DNA of 64,000 nt from Anaeromyxobacter dehalogenans 2CP-C (lineage in GTDB: Bacteria; Myxococcota; Myxococcia; Myxococcales; Anaeromyxobacteraceae): the NCBI RefSeq assembly GCF_000013385.1, contig NC_007760.1, forward strand, positions 3,384,001-3,448,000, in the 5' to 3' direction. Within the stretch, counting starts at the first letter, position 1. Every line of letters starts with the position of its first letter. Shown in pieces: positions 8,369 through 20,365 of the stretch. Position numbers and translations under genes: made by a program. The notes below the pieces were generated by a model. That model was not told the origin of the DNA. It saw only the letters and a program-made list of their open reading frames with translations, and did not search any database.

Positions 8369-9556
8369 ATGAGCACCCCCGTCGTCTCCGAGCTGGCGCC
8401 TCCGCTGCGCCTGCTCCTCGGCCCCGGCCCCAGCATGGTCCACCCGCGCGTGCTCCGCGCCATGTCCACCCCGCTGCTCGGCCACCTCGACCCGAAGTTC
8501 CTGGAGATCATGAACGAGGTGCAGGCGCAGCTCCGCGCCGTGTTCCGCACCGAGAACCCGTTCACCATCGCGGTGTCGGGCACGGGCTCGGCAGGCATGG
8601 AGGCGGCGCTCGTCAACCTGCTCGAGCCGGGCGACACCGCCGTGGTGGTGGTGGCCGGCGTGTTCGGCGGCCGCATGGCCGACATCGTGGGCCGCTGCGG
8701 CGCACGGCTGGTGAAGATCGAGGTGCCCTGGGGCGAGGTCTGCGATCCGGCGCGCATCGAGGAGGCGCTGAAGAGGGAGGGCAAGGTGAAGGTGGTGGCC
8801 CTGGTCCACGCCGAGACCTCCACCGGCGCGCACCAGCCGCTCGAGGGCCTGGGCGCCCTGTGCCACGCGCACGGCGCGCTGCTGGTCGCGGACACCGTCA
8901 CCTCGCTGGGCGGCGTGCCGGTCGAGGTGGACGCGTGGGGCGTGGACGCGTGCTACTCCGGCACGCAGAAGTGCCTGTCGTGCCCGCCGGGCCTGGCGCC
9001 GCTCACGCTGTCGCCGCGGGCGCTCGAGGCGGTGAAGGCGCGCAAGACCAAGGTGCAGAGCTGGTACCTCGACGCCGGGATGGTGGCGGACTACTGGGCC
9101 GAGGGGAAGCGCGTGTACCACCACACCGCCCCCATCTCGATGGTGTACGCGCTGCGCGAGTCGCTGCGCCTGGTGCTGGAGGAGGGGCTCGAGGCGCGCT
9201 TCGCGCGGCACCGCCGCCACTCCGCCGCGCTCATGGCCGGCGTCGCCGCGCTCGGGTTCGAGCCGCAGGCCCAGGAGGGCCACCGCCTGCCCTCGCTGAA
9301 CTGCATCAAGGTGCCGGCGGGCGTGGACGAGGCGGCGGCGCGCAAGAGCCTGCTCGCCGACCACTCCATCGAGATCGGCGGCGGCCTCGGCCCGCTCGCG
9401 GGCAAGGTGTGGCGCATCGGGCTCATGGGCGAGTCGGCCCGGCAGGAGAACGTGCTCGCCGTGCTCGCCGCGATCGAGCAGGCGCTCGCGAAGCAGGGCA
9501 AGCTCGCCCGCACCGGCGCGTCGCTCGCCGCCGCGCTCGAGTCGTACGCGAGGTAG
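8369..9556 (+). CDS. Class V aminotransferase (alanine-glyoxylate / serine-pyruvate type)
   Basis: 395 residues, full length for fold-type I class V PLP enzymes. Motifs: [14 protein letters not shown] near residue 15, [10 protein letters not shown] near 70, the substrate-side block [12 protein letters not shown] near 148, [10 protein letters not shown] near 172, and the PLP Schiff-base lysine in [12 protein letters not shown] at Lys201. It would transfer an amino group between alanine or serine and glyoxylate or pyruvate; which pair cannot be read from sequence. A glyoxylate-consuming role would fit with the glyoxylate-shunt fusion 4 kb away, but that is inference. gagg precedes the ATG. Confidence 0.88.
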   Translation: MSTPVVSELAPPLRLLLGPGPSMVHPRVLRAMSTPLLGHLDPKFLEIMNEVQAQLRAVFRTENPFTIAVSGTGSAGMEAALVNLLEPGDTAVVVVAGVFGGRMADIVGRCGARLVKIEVPWGEVCDPARIEEALKREGKVKVVALVHAETSTGAHQPLEGLGALCHAHGALLVADTVTSLGGVPVEVDAWGVDACYSGTQKCLSCPPGLAPLTLSPRALEAVKARKTKVQSWYLDAGMVADYWAEGKRVYHHTAPISMVYALRESLRLVLEEGLEARFARHRRHSAALMAGVAALGFEPQAQEGHRLPSLNCIKVPAGVDEAAARKSLLADHSIEIGGGLGPLAGKVWRIGLMGESARQENVLAVLAAIEQALAKQGKLARTGASLAAALESYAR

Positions 9557-9560
9557 GCGT

Positions 9561-9626
9561 CAGCGCGGCAGCGCCGCGCCCGCGACGGGCTCGGGGCCCG
9601 TGGGGCGGGGCGCAGCCCCGTCGGAT
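9561..9626 (+). repeat. Hairpin intergenic element, short copy
   Basis: Directly after the aminotransferase stop: GCGCGGC/GCCGCGC (9563-9579, 3-nt loop) then the 24-nt block at 9599-9622, which matches 6191-6214 with one mismatch, ending GGAT. It sits between convergent genes and may double as a terminator. Compared with the copy at 6084-6218 it lacks the middle 11-bp stem. Confidence 0.6.
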
Positions 9627-10033
9627 CACCCGTGAACGAGGGTGGGCCCCGGCACGCGCGCCAGCCAGCGGCCCACGAGCTCGAGGAGCGGCCCCTCCGC
9701 GAACGGCTTGCGGATCGCGACGTCCGCGCCGGCCTCGAGCAGCGCGCGGTCCGCGCCGGCCACGCCGGAGAGCCCGATGATGGGCATGGTCCGCAGCCGC
9801 GGGTCGGGCGAGGCGCGGAACACGCGGATGAGGTCGCTGCCCCTCATCCCGGGCATCACCTCGTCCACCACGCACAGGTCCGGCGGGTCGAAGCGCGCCA
9901 CGTCGAGGGCGCTCTCGGCCGAGTCGGCCGCGAGCGCGACGTAGCCGCCCGACTCGAGCGCCTGCGCCAGGAGCGTGCGCAGGATCTCGTTGTCGTCGAC
10001 CACCAGGATCCGGTGTGGAGCCGGTGCGTCCAT
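9626..10033 (-). CDS. Single-domain response regulator (receiver only)
   Basis: 135 residues consisting of one CheY-like receiver domain. Acidic pocket Asp13-Asp14, phospho-acceptor Asp57 (CVVDEVMPGM), conserved Ser89 (GLSG) and Lys109 (RKPF) are all present, so it should be phosphorylatable. There is no DNA-binding or enzymatic output domain and no histidine kinase nearby, so it probably passes phosphate or binds a partner. Its coding end touches the short repeat copy. Ribosome site weak (taggttgcctac before ATG). Confidence 0.9.
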   Translation of the reverse strand: MDAPAPHRILVVDDNEILRTLLAQALESGGYVALAADSAESALDVARFDPPDLCVVDEVMPGMRGSDLIRVFRASPDPRLRTMPIIGLSGVAGADRALLEAGADVAIRKPFAEGPLLELVGRWLARVPGPTLVHG

Positions 10034-10207
10034 GTAGGCAACCTAGCCCCCTCGCTCGCGCCGCAGCTATCCCGTGGCCCGGCGACGGGGCATCGCGGGG
10101 CCGGCGCCGGGCCCCCTCGTCCGATGCCGCCCCGCCGGTACCGCTGGCCCGCCCCCGGCCGCCTCCCTAGGTTCCGCGAGGACAGGGGTCGAGGAGGCGA
10201 GCGCGCG

Positions 10208-11611
10208 ATGCGTGGAGCAGGGGTGATCGCAGGCTGGGGCGGGGGCGCAGCAGGGCTTCGCAGGCTGCTGGACGGACTGGGCGACGCGGTCCGGTCGCTC
10301 CGCCCCGCGAGACCCGGGCCCGGCCGCCCGGGATCCTCCGCGCGGGCGCCGCGCCTGCCCCGATCGCGGCTGGGGACGGCCCTCGAGGCGCGCCTGGCGG
10401 TGCGCGCGGGCGTGCGGCTCGAGGACTTCCTCCGCTATCGGCTGGCGCGCTACGCGGCCCGCCTGCCGGTCCCGCTGGAGGCGCTCCCGGTGGTCGTGGA
10501 CGTGGACGGCGGCGAGCCGGTGGTGCGCGCGCGCCCGCAGCCGTCGTCGGCGCTGGGCGCGATGCCGGCGGGGCGCGGGGGCGAGCCGCGCTGGGTGCGC
10601 ACGCTGGTGCAGCGCGAGGGCGCCGGGGCCCTGCGCGAGATCCGCGATCACGAGGCCGCGCTCGACGCCCTGGCGGAGCGCGCCGCGGCGGCGCGCGAGC
10701 GGATCGAGACCGCCTCGCGCACGCTCGCGGAGGACCTGGCCCGCGGCGCGATCACGGCGCCGGTGGAGATCGAGGCCACCGCCGAGCAGCTCGGGCGCCC
10801 CCCGGTGCCCCCGCCGTTCCCGGTGATGGCGCTGCGCGGCGCGGCGCTCGCGCTCCTGCTCGCCGAGACCTGGCGGCTGGCGCGCCCGGTCCTGGGCGCG
10901 GCGGGACTCTCCGTGGACGATCTCCCCGGGGCGCTGCAGCGCGCGCCGCTCGCCGCCGGGCTCTCGCTCGCGTTCGCGGCCGGCGCGGCGGGCGCGGTGC
11001 TGGCGCTGCTGGGCGTCGCGGTGCGCCGCGCGCTCGAGGTCGCGGACGGCGCCGCGGCCGCGCGGCGGGGGATCCTGCTGGGCATCGGCGCCGCGGGCTC
11101 GGCCGCGCTCGCCGCGGCGGTCGCGGCGTCGGGCGCCGCGCCCGGACGCTGGACGGAGGCGGTGCTGCTGCTCGCGGTGCCGCTCGCGGCGGTGGCGTGC
11201 CTGCGCGAGGCTTCCCAGCGCGCGGCGACCCGCGACGCGGCCGAGGCGGCGGCGCTGGAGTGGGACCGCGAGCGGACGCGCGACATGGTGGAGCGCGGCC
11301 GGCGCGCGGGGGTGGTCGCCGAGGCCGAGGCGGCGCTGGCGCGGGTGGAGGCGGAGCGCGAGGAGGTGCGGCGGCGGCTGCGGGCGCTGGAGCGGCGGGC
11401 GGTGGAGGCCGACGAGGCGGACGAGCGCGCGGCCCGGGCCGAGACGCAGCGCCTGGAGCGGCTCTCCGAGGCGCTCGCCGGGGCGCTCGAGCTGGACCGC
11501 TACGCGTACCTGCGCCGCGCCGCGGCGGGGACGCGCGGCGCCGCGGAGCGCCCCGCCGCCCGGCCCATCCTGCTGGAGCGCGCGGCGGAGCGGCTGGAGG
11601 TGGCGGGCTAG
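10208..11611 (+). CDS. Membrane protein of unknown family (paralogue B)
   Basis: 467 residues from ATG 10208, with gaggaggcg upstream. Same architecture as the 4606 gene: VRAGVRLEDFLRYRLARYAA near residue 65, EATAEQLGRPPV near 193, a central hydrophobic region of about four helices (around 205-345), LEWDRERTRDM, a long charged coiled coil, and ALELDRYAYLRRAAA near 430. The shared blocks in shared order mark a duplication, though overall divergence is considerable. Function unknown. It ends 28 bp before the convergent regulator gene. Confidence 0.75.
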   Translation: MRGAGVIAGWGGGAAGLRRLLDGLGDAVRSLRPARPGPGRPGSSARAPRLPRSRLGTALEARLAVRAGVRLEDFLRYRLARYAARLPVPLEALPVVVDVDGGEPVVRARPQPSSALGAMPAGRGGEPRWVRTLVQREGAGALREIRDHEAALDALAERAAAARERIETASRTLAEDLARGAITAPVEIEATAEQLGRPPVPPPFPVMALRGAALALLLAETWRLARPVLGAAGLSVDDLPGALQRAPLAAGLSLAFAAGAAGAVLALLGVAVRRALEVADGAAAARRGILLGIGAAGSAALAAAVAASGAAPGRWTEAVLLLAVPLAAVACLREASQRAATRDAAEAAALEWDRERTRDMVERGRRAGVVAEAEAALARVEAEREEVRRRLRALERRAVEADEADERAARAETQRLERLSEALAGALELDRYAYLRRAAAGTRGAAERPAARPILLERAAERLEVAG

Positions 11612-11638
11612 CGGCGGAGCCCGGGCCGGGGCCGCCGG

Positions 11639-13072
11639 TCAGCGGTCCTCGACCGGCGCGTAGAACGAGACGCCCCGGACGTCCGCGTTCACCTTGAGCG
11701 GATGCTGCAGCGGCGGGAACGCCCGCTGCTCGCAGTCCATCCGCTCGCACAGCCGGCAGGTCAGGCCCACCGGCACCACCGCCTCGCGCGCCCCGAGGTT
11801 CACGCCGTCGGCGTAGACCAGCTCGCGGGCGCGCGTGGCCTCGCACCCCATCGCGATGGCGAGCACCGAGCGCGGCGCGTGGAACCCGCCGCCCTCGCGG
11901 TTCACGGTGCGCGCGATCCAGAAGTAGGTCGCGCCGTCGGGCATCTGCGAGAGCTGCGTGCGGACCAGGCCCGGCGTGGTGAACGCCTCGAACAGGTTCC
12001 AGCGCGGGCAGGCGCCGGAGAAGCGGGCGAAGCGGAGCCCGGAGGCGGAGAACCGCTTCGAGATGTTGCCGGCGATGTCCACGCGGACGAGGTGGAAGGG
12101 GACGCCCTCCGCGCCGGGCCGCCGCAGCGTGGTGAGCCGGTGGCACACCTGCTCGAAGCTGGTGCGGAACCGGTGGCCGAGCAGGTCGAGGTCGTAGCGC
12201 TCGGCGCGCGCCTGCTCGAGGAACGGCCCGTAGGGCATGAGCACCGCCGCGGCGAAGTAGTTCGCGAGCGCGACGCGGGCGAGCGCGCGCGACGAGTCGC
12301 TGGTGAGGTGCGGGTCGGCCACGAAGCGATCGAGCACGTCCGCCTGCGTGAGCAGGCCGATCTGGTAGGCGAGCTGGAAGTTGCGGCTCCCGCGGCGGAG
12401 CAGCTCGGAGAGGTGGAGGACCTTCGCCTCGGGGTCGTAGCGGCGCATGGCGCCGCGCGCCTCGGCGGTGTGGACGATCCGCACGGTCACGCCGAGCTGG
12501 CCGAGGAAGCGCACCAGGCTCGTGTACAGGTAGTCCGGGTCGAGGCGCGCCTCGCGCCAGAGCGCCTCGCTCCCCGCCTCCAGCTCCGGGAAGTGGTTCA
12601 TGTGGCGCTGGACGAGGTCCGAGACCTCCTCGGTGGGCAGGTGCGAGGAGTCCACGCCGTCGAGGTCGCCGTCGGACAGCGTCGCGGCGAGCGTGTCGGA
12701 CGCCTCGCGGGCGGCACGGTACGCCTGGTAGAGCGACAGGACCGCGCGGGCGGCCGTGGGCGAGGACGAGGCGAGGTCCCGCACCTCCGCGTTGGTGACG
12801 TCGTGCGGCTCGAACAGCGGATCCCCGAACACCTCCATCAGGTCGGCCACCACGCGCGCGTGGTGCTCGGTCGAGAGCGACTTGAGGTCGAGCTCGAACA
12901 GGTCCGCGAGCTTGATGAGCAGCTGCGCGGGGAGCGGCCGCCGGTGGTGCTCGATGAGGTTCAGGTAGCTCGCCGAGATGCCCAGCCGATCGGCGAGCTG
13001 GGCCTGGGTGAGGTTGCGCTGGCGCCGGAGCGCCCGGACCTTCGCGCCGAGGTGCTGGCCGGGCTCGCGCAT
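11639..13072 (-). CDS. ScfR/RamB-type XRE regulator of acetate/propionate metabolism
   Basis: 477 residues. Residues 8-65 form an XRE helix-turn-helix (LTQAQLADRLGISASYLNLI). The middle resembles the M78/IrrE-like domain but the HExxH metal site is absent (NFQLAYQIGLL instead). The C-terminal ScfR (DUF2083) domain ends with CRLCERMDCEQRAFPPLQ, a Cys motif typical of this family. Members such as RamB control glyoxylate-cycle and propionate genes in response to acyl-CoA. It is divergent from the malate synthase-isocitrate lyase fusion, its obvious target. ATG 13072 chosen because gaggaggcgg is just upstream; a longer frame to 13216 lacks one. Confidence 0.85.
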   Translation of the reverse strand: MREPGQHLGAKVRALRRQRNLTQAQLADRLGISASYLNLIEHHRRPLPAQLLIKLADLFELDLKSLSTEHHARVVADLMEVFGDPLFEPHDVTNAEVRDLASSSPTAARAVLSLYQAYRAAREASDTLAATLSDGDLDGVDSSHLPTEEVSDLVQRHMNHFPELEAGSEALWREARLDPDYLYTSLVRFLGQLGVTVRIVHTAEARGAMRRYDPEAKVLHLSELLRRGSRNFQLAYQIGLLTQADVLDRFVADPHLTSDSSRALARVALANYFAAAVLMPYGPFLEQARAERYDLDLLGHRFRTSFEQVCHRLTTLRRPGAEGVPFHLVRVDIAGNISKRFSASGLRFARFSGACPRWNLFEAFTTPGLVRTQLSQMPDGATYFWIARTVNREGGGFHAPRSVLAIAMGCEATRARELVYADGVNLGAREAVVPVGLTCRLCERMDCEQRAFPPLQHPLKVNADVRGVSFYAPVEDR

Positions 13073-13212
13073 GTCCGCCTCCTCGCCACCGCGCGCGCCG
13101 CACGGGGCGCCGTTCCCGCGCCGGGTCGGGCGCGGAGGGGCGCGGCCTGGGCCGGCTGGCTGCCGGGCGGCCGGGCGTGGCCTCGCGAACATCATGGCGC
13201 AGCACGCCATTT

Positions 13213-13230
13213 TCAAGCTTTACGGCTTGA
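13213..13230. promoter_or_regulatory. Inverted repeat between the ScfR-type regulator and the glyoxylate fusion gene
   Basis: TCAAGC-N6-GCTTGA, perfect arms, lies 141 bp upstream of the regulator start and 111 bp upstream of the fusion gene, in a locally AT-richer stretch. Position and symmetry suit an operator, possibly autoregulatory for the ScfR-type protein. No binding evidence can be given from sequence alone. Confidence 0.35.
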
Positions 13231-13291
13231 CCGCTACCCATTGACAACGCGCCGACAGCTTAACTGTTCGGAATCACAGCAGCTATTGTGT

Positions 13292-13305
13292 TTGATCCAA
13301 ATCAC
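13292..13305 (+). promoter_or_regulatory. FNR/CRP-family-like box upstream of the glyoxylate fusion gene
   Basis: TTGAT-CCAA-ATCAC matches the FNR half-site consensus TTGAT-N4-ATCAA at nine of ten defined positions, 35 bp before the ATG. A plausible -10 (TATTGT, 13284-13289) with TTAACT 18 bp before it would put the box at the transcription start, suggesting repression. Single site; chance match cannot be excluded, though such AT-rich sequence is rare in this window. Confidence 0.4.
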
Positions 13306-13340
13306 GATAACGATTCCGGGGCACAGGAGGAACACACACG

Positions 13341-16676
<3,336 letters not shown>

Positions 16677-16694
16677 CGCCCGGGGTCCCTCCGC

Positions 16695-16727
16695 CCGCTC
16701 CCTCCCGGCCCACGCGGGAGGGAGCGG
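16695..16727 (+). terminator. Terminator-like hairpin after the glyoxylate fusion gene
   Basis: A perfect 13-bp stem (CCGCTCCCTCCCG with its complement CGGGAGGGAGCGG) around a 7-nt loop begins 18 bp after the stop codon. No U tract follows, as is common in very GC-rich genomes, so it may slow polymerase or protect the 3' end. Confidence 0.6.
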
Positions 16728-16845
16728 CGCGCCGCCTCGAGGTCCGCTGCGCTCCGCACGGCCGGCCGCTCCCCTGCGGCCCCGCGCTGGTCGGTGCGCC
16801 AACGAGGCCCCGCCGTTCCGGCCGGAATCGGTTACGTTGTCGGGC

Positions 16846-18069
16846 GTGCTCGATCCCACCAGAGCGGGCGAGGCGCTCGCACCGGAGCTCGTGGTCGGCG
16901 TCCCCGCGGAGCCGGATCGGCTGGCGGCGAGCGAATCGGCGCAGGCGCTCCAGGCCGCGCTGCGCGCCGCCTACCCGTCCCGGCCGGCCGTCGCCGTGGT
17001 GCTCACGGGCGACCCCCGCGGCGCGGCGCCGCCCGGCGAGCTGCTGGTGCCCGCCTCCCCGGACGGCGAGCCCCCGGCGGTCTACACCGGCAGTCACGAC
17101 GGCCTGGAGGCGGCCCTGCCCACGTTGCTCGAGGTGGAGCTGTCGCTCGGCGCGCCCGCCTGCGCCCTGCTGGAGCCCATGCCTCGCCCGGCGGATCCGG
17201 CCTGGATCCGCCAGCTGCTCGACCCCGTCCTCGACGGCACCTTCGACCTCGTCGCGCCGGCGTACGCCCGCGGCCGCTTCGACGGCGTGCTGGTCACCGG
17301 CGTGGTGTACCCGCTCACCCGCGCCCTGTTCGGCCAGCGCCTGCGGCAGCCGCTCGGGCGCGAGGTGGTGGTCTCGCGCGCGCTCGCCGAGCGCCTCCTC
17401 GCCGACGGCGCCTGGCGCAGCGACCCGTCCAGCGCCGCCGCGGATCTCTGGGTCATCGCGAAGGCCGCCGCGCACGAGACGCGCATCGCGCAGGTGTACC
17501 TGGGGCCGCGCACGCGCCCGCCGCCGCAGCCCGCCGACGTCTCGCAGGCGGTCGCGCGCGTCCTCGGGACGGTGTTCCAGGACATGGCGCTGCACGCGCC
17601 CCGCTGGCAGCGCGTGCGCGGCTCGCGCCCGGTCCCGACGTTCGGCGAGGAGCACCTCCCCGGCGAGCCGAACCCGCCGCCCGCGCCCGGCCCGCTCGTG
17701 TCGGCCTTCGGGCTGGGCTGGCAGGACCTCCGCGCGCTCTGGGGCGCGGTGCTGCCGCCCCAGACGATGCTGGCCCTCCAGCGCATCCCCCGCGATCCGC
17801 CCGAGTCGTTCCGCATGCCCGACGCGGTCTGGGCCCGGGTGGTCTACGACTTCGCGGTGGGCTGGCGCGTGAAGATCATGGATCGGGAGCAGCTGCTGCG
17901 GTCGATGACGCCCCTGTACCTGGGCTGGGTCGCGAGCTTCGTGAACGAGGTGGGCGGGCTGGGGCGGCCGGAGACGGAGGCGCGGGTGGAACGGCTGTGC
18001 GAGGCGTTCGAGGCGGAGAAGCCCTACCTCATCTCGAGGTGGCGCTGGCCGGACCGCTTCACGCCCTAG
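16846..18069 (+). CDS. Glycosyltransferase-like protein (GT2/mannosylglycerate-synthase type)
   Basis: About 407 residues. The block DLVAPAYARGRFDGVLVTGVV near residue 140 and YPLTRALFGQRLRQPLG after it resemble bacterial GT-A enzymes related to glucosyl-/mannosyl-glycerate synthases, where the matching region follows a metal-binding DxD. Here the place where DxD is expected reads LLEPMPRPADP, so the classical motif seems lost. No membrane segments. Start is uncertain: TTG 16837 and GTG 16846 are both in frame and neither has a good ribosome site. Its stop is 8 bp before the next gene, and the set continues with malQ, suggesting a sugar/compatible-solute operon. Confidence 0.55.
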   Translation: MLDPTRAGEALAPELVVGVPAEPDRLAASESAQALQAALRAAYPSRPAVAVVLTGDPRGAAPPGELLVPASPDGEPPAVYTGSHDGLEAALPTLLEVELSLGAPACALLEPMPRPADPAWIRQLLDPVLDGTFDLVAPAYARGRFDGVLVTGVVYPLTRALFGQRLRQPLGREVVVSRALAERLLADGAWRSDPSSAAADLWVIAKAAAHETRIAQVYLGPRTRPPPQPADVSQAVARVLGTVFQDMALHAPRWQRVRGSRPVPTFGEEHLPGEPNPPPAPGPLVSAFGLGWQDLRALWGAVLPPQTMLALQRIPRDPPESFRMPDAVWARVVYDFAVGWRVKIMDREQLLRSMTPLYLGWVASFVNEVGGLGRPETEARVERLCEAFEAEKPYLISRWRWPDRFTP

Positions 18070-18077
18070 GAGGCGCC

Positions 18078-18800
18078 ATGTGGGAGCGCGTATCGCAGGT
18101 GCTGGCGGAGGCGTTCGGGCGGCTGGGGGCTGCGCTCGCCGCGGACCTGCCGGCGCTCGTGGCCATGGTGGTGGTGCTGGCAGGCGGCGTGGCGCTCGCG
18201 TTCGCGGTCCGGGCCGGGCTGCGCCGGCTCCTCGCCCGGGTGGGGCTCGACCGCCGGGCGCGGGAGTGGGGGCTCACCACCGGGCGCGGGCTCGAGCCGC
18301 AGCACGAGCCCTCCTGGCTGGTGGCGCGGGGCACGTTCTGGTTCCTGCTGCTGCTCTCGGTGGCGCTCGCCCTCGACGTCCTGGGCGCCGCCACCACCAC
18401 CGCGGTCGGTCACTCGCTGCTCGCGTTCCTGCCGCGCCTGGTGGTCGGCGCGGTGGTGCTCCTCGTCGGCGTGGGCGCGGCGCGCTTCCTCGAGCGGAGC
18501 GTGCTCATCGGCGCGGTCAACCTCGGGATCCGGCAGGCGCGCCCGCTGTCGCTCGCGGTGAAGTGGTTCGTGCTCGTGCTCGCGGCGGCCATGGCGCTCG
18601 AGCACGTCGGCGTCGGCGGCGGCCTGCCCACGCTGGCCTTCGGCATCGTCCTCGGCGGCCTGGTGCTCACCGCGTCGCTGGCGCTCGGCCTGGGCGCGCG
18701 CGACGCCGTCTCCCGCGCCCTGGACCGGCAGCTCCCGGCCGAGGGGCCGCGCGCCGACGAGGACTCGCGCGAGACCCAGCGGCGCATCCAGCACCTCTAG
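18078..18800 (+). CDS. Conserved TM-helix (MscS/CmpX-related) membrane protein
   Basis: 240 residues with about five hydrophobic helices (around 22-45, 88-108, 115-140, 155-175, 185-210). The pair of helices with FLPRLVVGAVVLLVGVG near residue 114 and LPTLAFGIVLGGLVLTASL near 180 resembles the conserved TM-helix repeat of CmpX-type mechanosensitive channel relatives. It lacks a cytoplasmic MscS beta domain, so channel activity is uncertain. taggaggcgcc precedes the ATG. It lies between the glycosyltransferase and malQ with 8-bp gaps, so all three are probably cotranscribed; a link to osmotic adaptation is plausible. Confidence 0.65.
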   Translation: MWERVSQVLAEAFGRLGAALAADLPALVAMVVVLAGGVALAFAVRAGLRRLLARVGLDRRAREWGLTTGRGLEPQHEPSWLVARGTFWFLLLLSVALALDVLGAATTTAVGHSLLAFLPRLVVGAVVLLVGVGAARFLERSVLIGAVNLGIRQARPLSLAVKWFVLVLAAAMALEHVGVGGGLPTLAFGIVLGGLVLTASLALGLGARDAVSRALDRQLPAEGPRADEDSRETQRRIQHL

Positions 18801-18808
18801 GGCCCCCG

Positions 18809-20365
18809 ATGCGCGATCGCCGCTCCGGCCTCCTGCTCCACCCGACCTCGCTGCCCGGCCCCCACGGCGCGGGCGACCTCGGCGCCGCGGCCCACCGCTT
18901 CGCCGGGTGGCTCGCCGACGCCGGCCAGCGCCTCTGGCAGGTGCTGCCGCTGGGCCCGACCGGCTTCGGCGACTCCCCCTACCAGGCGCTCTCCTCGCAC
19001 GCCGGGAACCCGCTGCTGGTGTCGCTGGAGGTCCTCCGCAACGAGGGCTGGCTGGACGACGCCGACCTCTCGGGCGCGCCGGCCGGCGAGCCGGGCCGGG
19101 CCGACCTGCACGCCGCGCTGGAGTGGAAGCGCGAGCGGCTGGCGCGCGCGGCGCGGGCGTTCCGGGCGGGGGCGGACGGGGAGCGCGCCGCGGAGCTGGA
19201 GGACTTCCGCGCCCGCGAGGCGGGCTGGCTGGAGGACTGGGCGCTGTTCGCGGCCCTGAAGGCGGCGCACGGGGGGCGGCCCTGGACGGCGTGGCCGGCG
19301 CCGCTCGCCCGGCGCGAGCGGGCCGCGCTGGAGTCGGCGCGGGCGCGCTTCGCGCACGAGGTGTTCGCCGAGGTGTTCGCGCAGTTCGCGTTCCACCGGC
19401 AGTGGGCGGCGCTGCGCGCGCGCTGCCGCGCGCTCGGGATCGAGCTGATGGGCGACCTGCCCATCTACGTGGCCCACGACTCGGCCGAGGTGTGGGCCCG
19501 GCCGGAGCTGTTCCGGCTCGACGCGGCCGGCGAGCCCGCCGCGGTGGCCGGCGTCCCGCCCGACTACTTCAGCGCCACCGGCCAGCGCTGGGGGAACCCG
19601 CTCTACGACTGGGAGGCGGTGGCGCGCGAGGGCTGGCGCTTCTGGATCGAGCGCGTGCGCGGCACGCTCGCGCTGGTGGACCGGATCCGGCTCGACCACT
19701 TCCGCGGCTTCGAGGCGTACTGGGAGATCCCCGCCGGCGCGCCCACCGCCGAGCGCGGCCGCTGGGTGCCCGGCCCCGGCGCGCGCCTGTTCGAGGCGCT
19801 CCTCCGCGCGCTCGGTCCGCTGCCGTTCGTGGCCGAGAACCTGGGCGTCATCACGCCGGAGGTGGAGGCGCTCCGGCGGCGCTTCGGCCTCCCGGGGATG
19901 GCCATCCTGCAGTTCGCGTTCGGGGACGACCCGCAGGCGCCGACCTTCCAGCCGCACAACTACGCGCCGGACCTCGTCGCCTACACCGGGACGCACGACA
20001 ACGACACGGTGGCGGGCTGGTGGGGGGGCGGCGCGGGCGACAGCGTGCGGACGGCCGAGGCGGTGGCGCGGGAGAAGGCGTTCGCGCTCGAGTACCTGGG
20101 GGTGGACGGCCGCGACGTGCCGGGCGCGATGATCCGCGCGGTGCTCGCCTCGGTGGCGGACACGGCCGTGTTCCCGCTCCAGGACGCGCTGGGGCTCGGC
20201 TCGGAGGCGCGCATGAACACGCCCGCCACCCTGGGCGGCAACTGGCGCTGGCGCGTGCGCGAGGAGGCGCTCGACGCGGCGCTGGCGGCGCGGCTGCGGC
20301 GGCTCGCTGCGGTGTACGGGCGCGCCCCCGCTCAGGCGGGCTTGCGCAGCTCGAACCAGAAGTAG
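18809..20365 (+). CDS. malQ: 4-alpha-glucanotransferase (amylomaltase) MalQ
   Basis: 518 residues, the normal size for a GH77 enzyme. It opens with [19 protein letters not shown]. Catalytic residues are visible: nucleophile Asp in [11 protein letters not shown], acid/base Glu in [10 protein letters not shown], and stabilising Asp in GTHDNDT; GDSPYQ and EARMNTP are further family marks. It disproportionates alpha-1,4-glucans, moving maltooligosaccharide units between chains in the cytoplasm. Third gene of the probable operon from 16846. The last 34 bp overlap the convergent treS-like gene. Confidence 0.93.
   Translation: MRDRRSGLLLHPTSLPGPHGAGDLGAAAHRFAGWLADAGQRLWQVLPLGPTGFGDSPYQALSSHAGNPLLVSLEVLRNEGWLDDADLSGAPAGEPGRADLHAALEWKRERLARAARAFRAGADGERAAELEDFRAREAGWLEDWALFAALKAAHGGRPWTAWPAPLARRERAALESARARFAHEVFAEVFAQFAFHRQWAALRARCRALGIELMGDLPIYVAHDSAEVWARPELFRLDAAGEPAAVAGVPPDYFSATGQRWGNPLYDWEAVAREGWRFWIERVRGTLALVDRIRLDHFRGFEAYWEIPAGAPTAERGRWVPGPGARLFEALLRALGPLPFVAENLGVITPEVEALRRRFGLPGMAILQFAFGDDPQAPTFQPHNYAPDLVAYTGTHDNDTVAGWWGGGAGDSVRTAEAVAREKAFALEYLGVDGRDVPGAMIRAVLASVADTAVFPLQDALGLGSEARMNTPATLGGNWRWRVREEALDAALAARLRRLAAVYGRAPAQAGLRSSNQK

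Noticed and set aside
13241-13266. TTGACA and TAACTG as a classical promoter for the glyoxylate fusion
   Set aside because: The spacing is only 14 bp, too short for a sigma-70 promoter; the TTAACT/TATTGT pair is at least correctly spaced.
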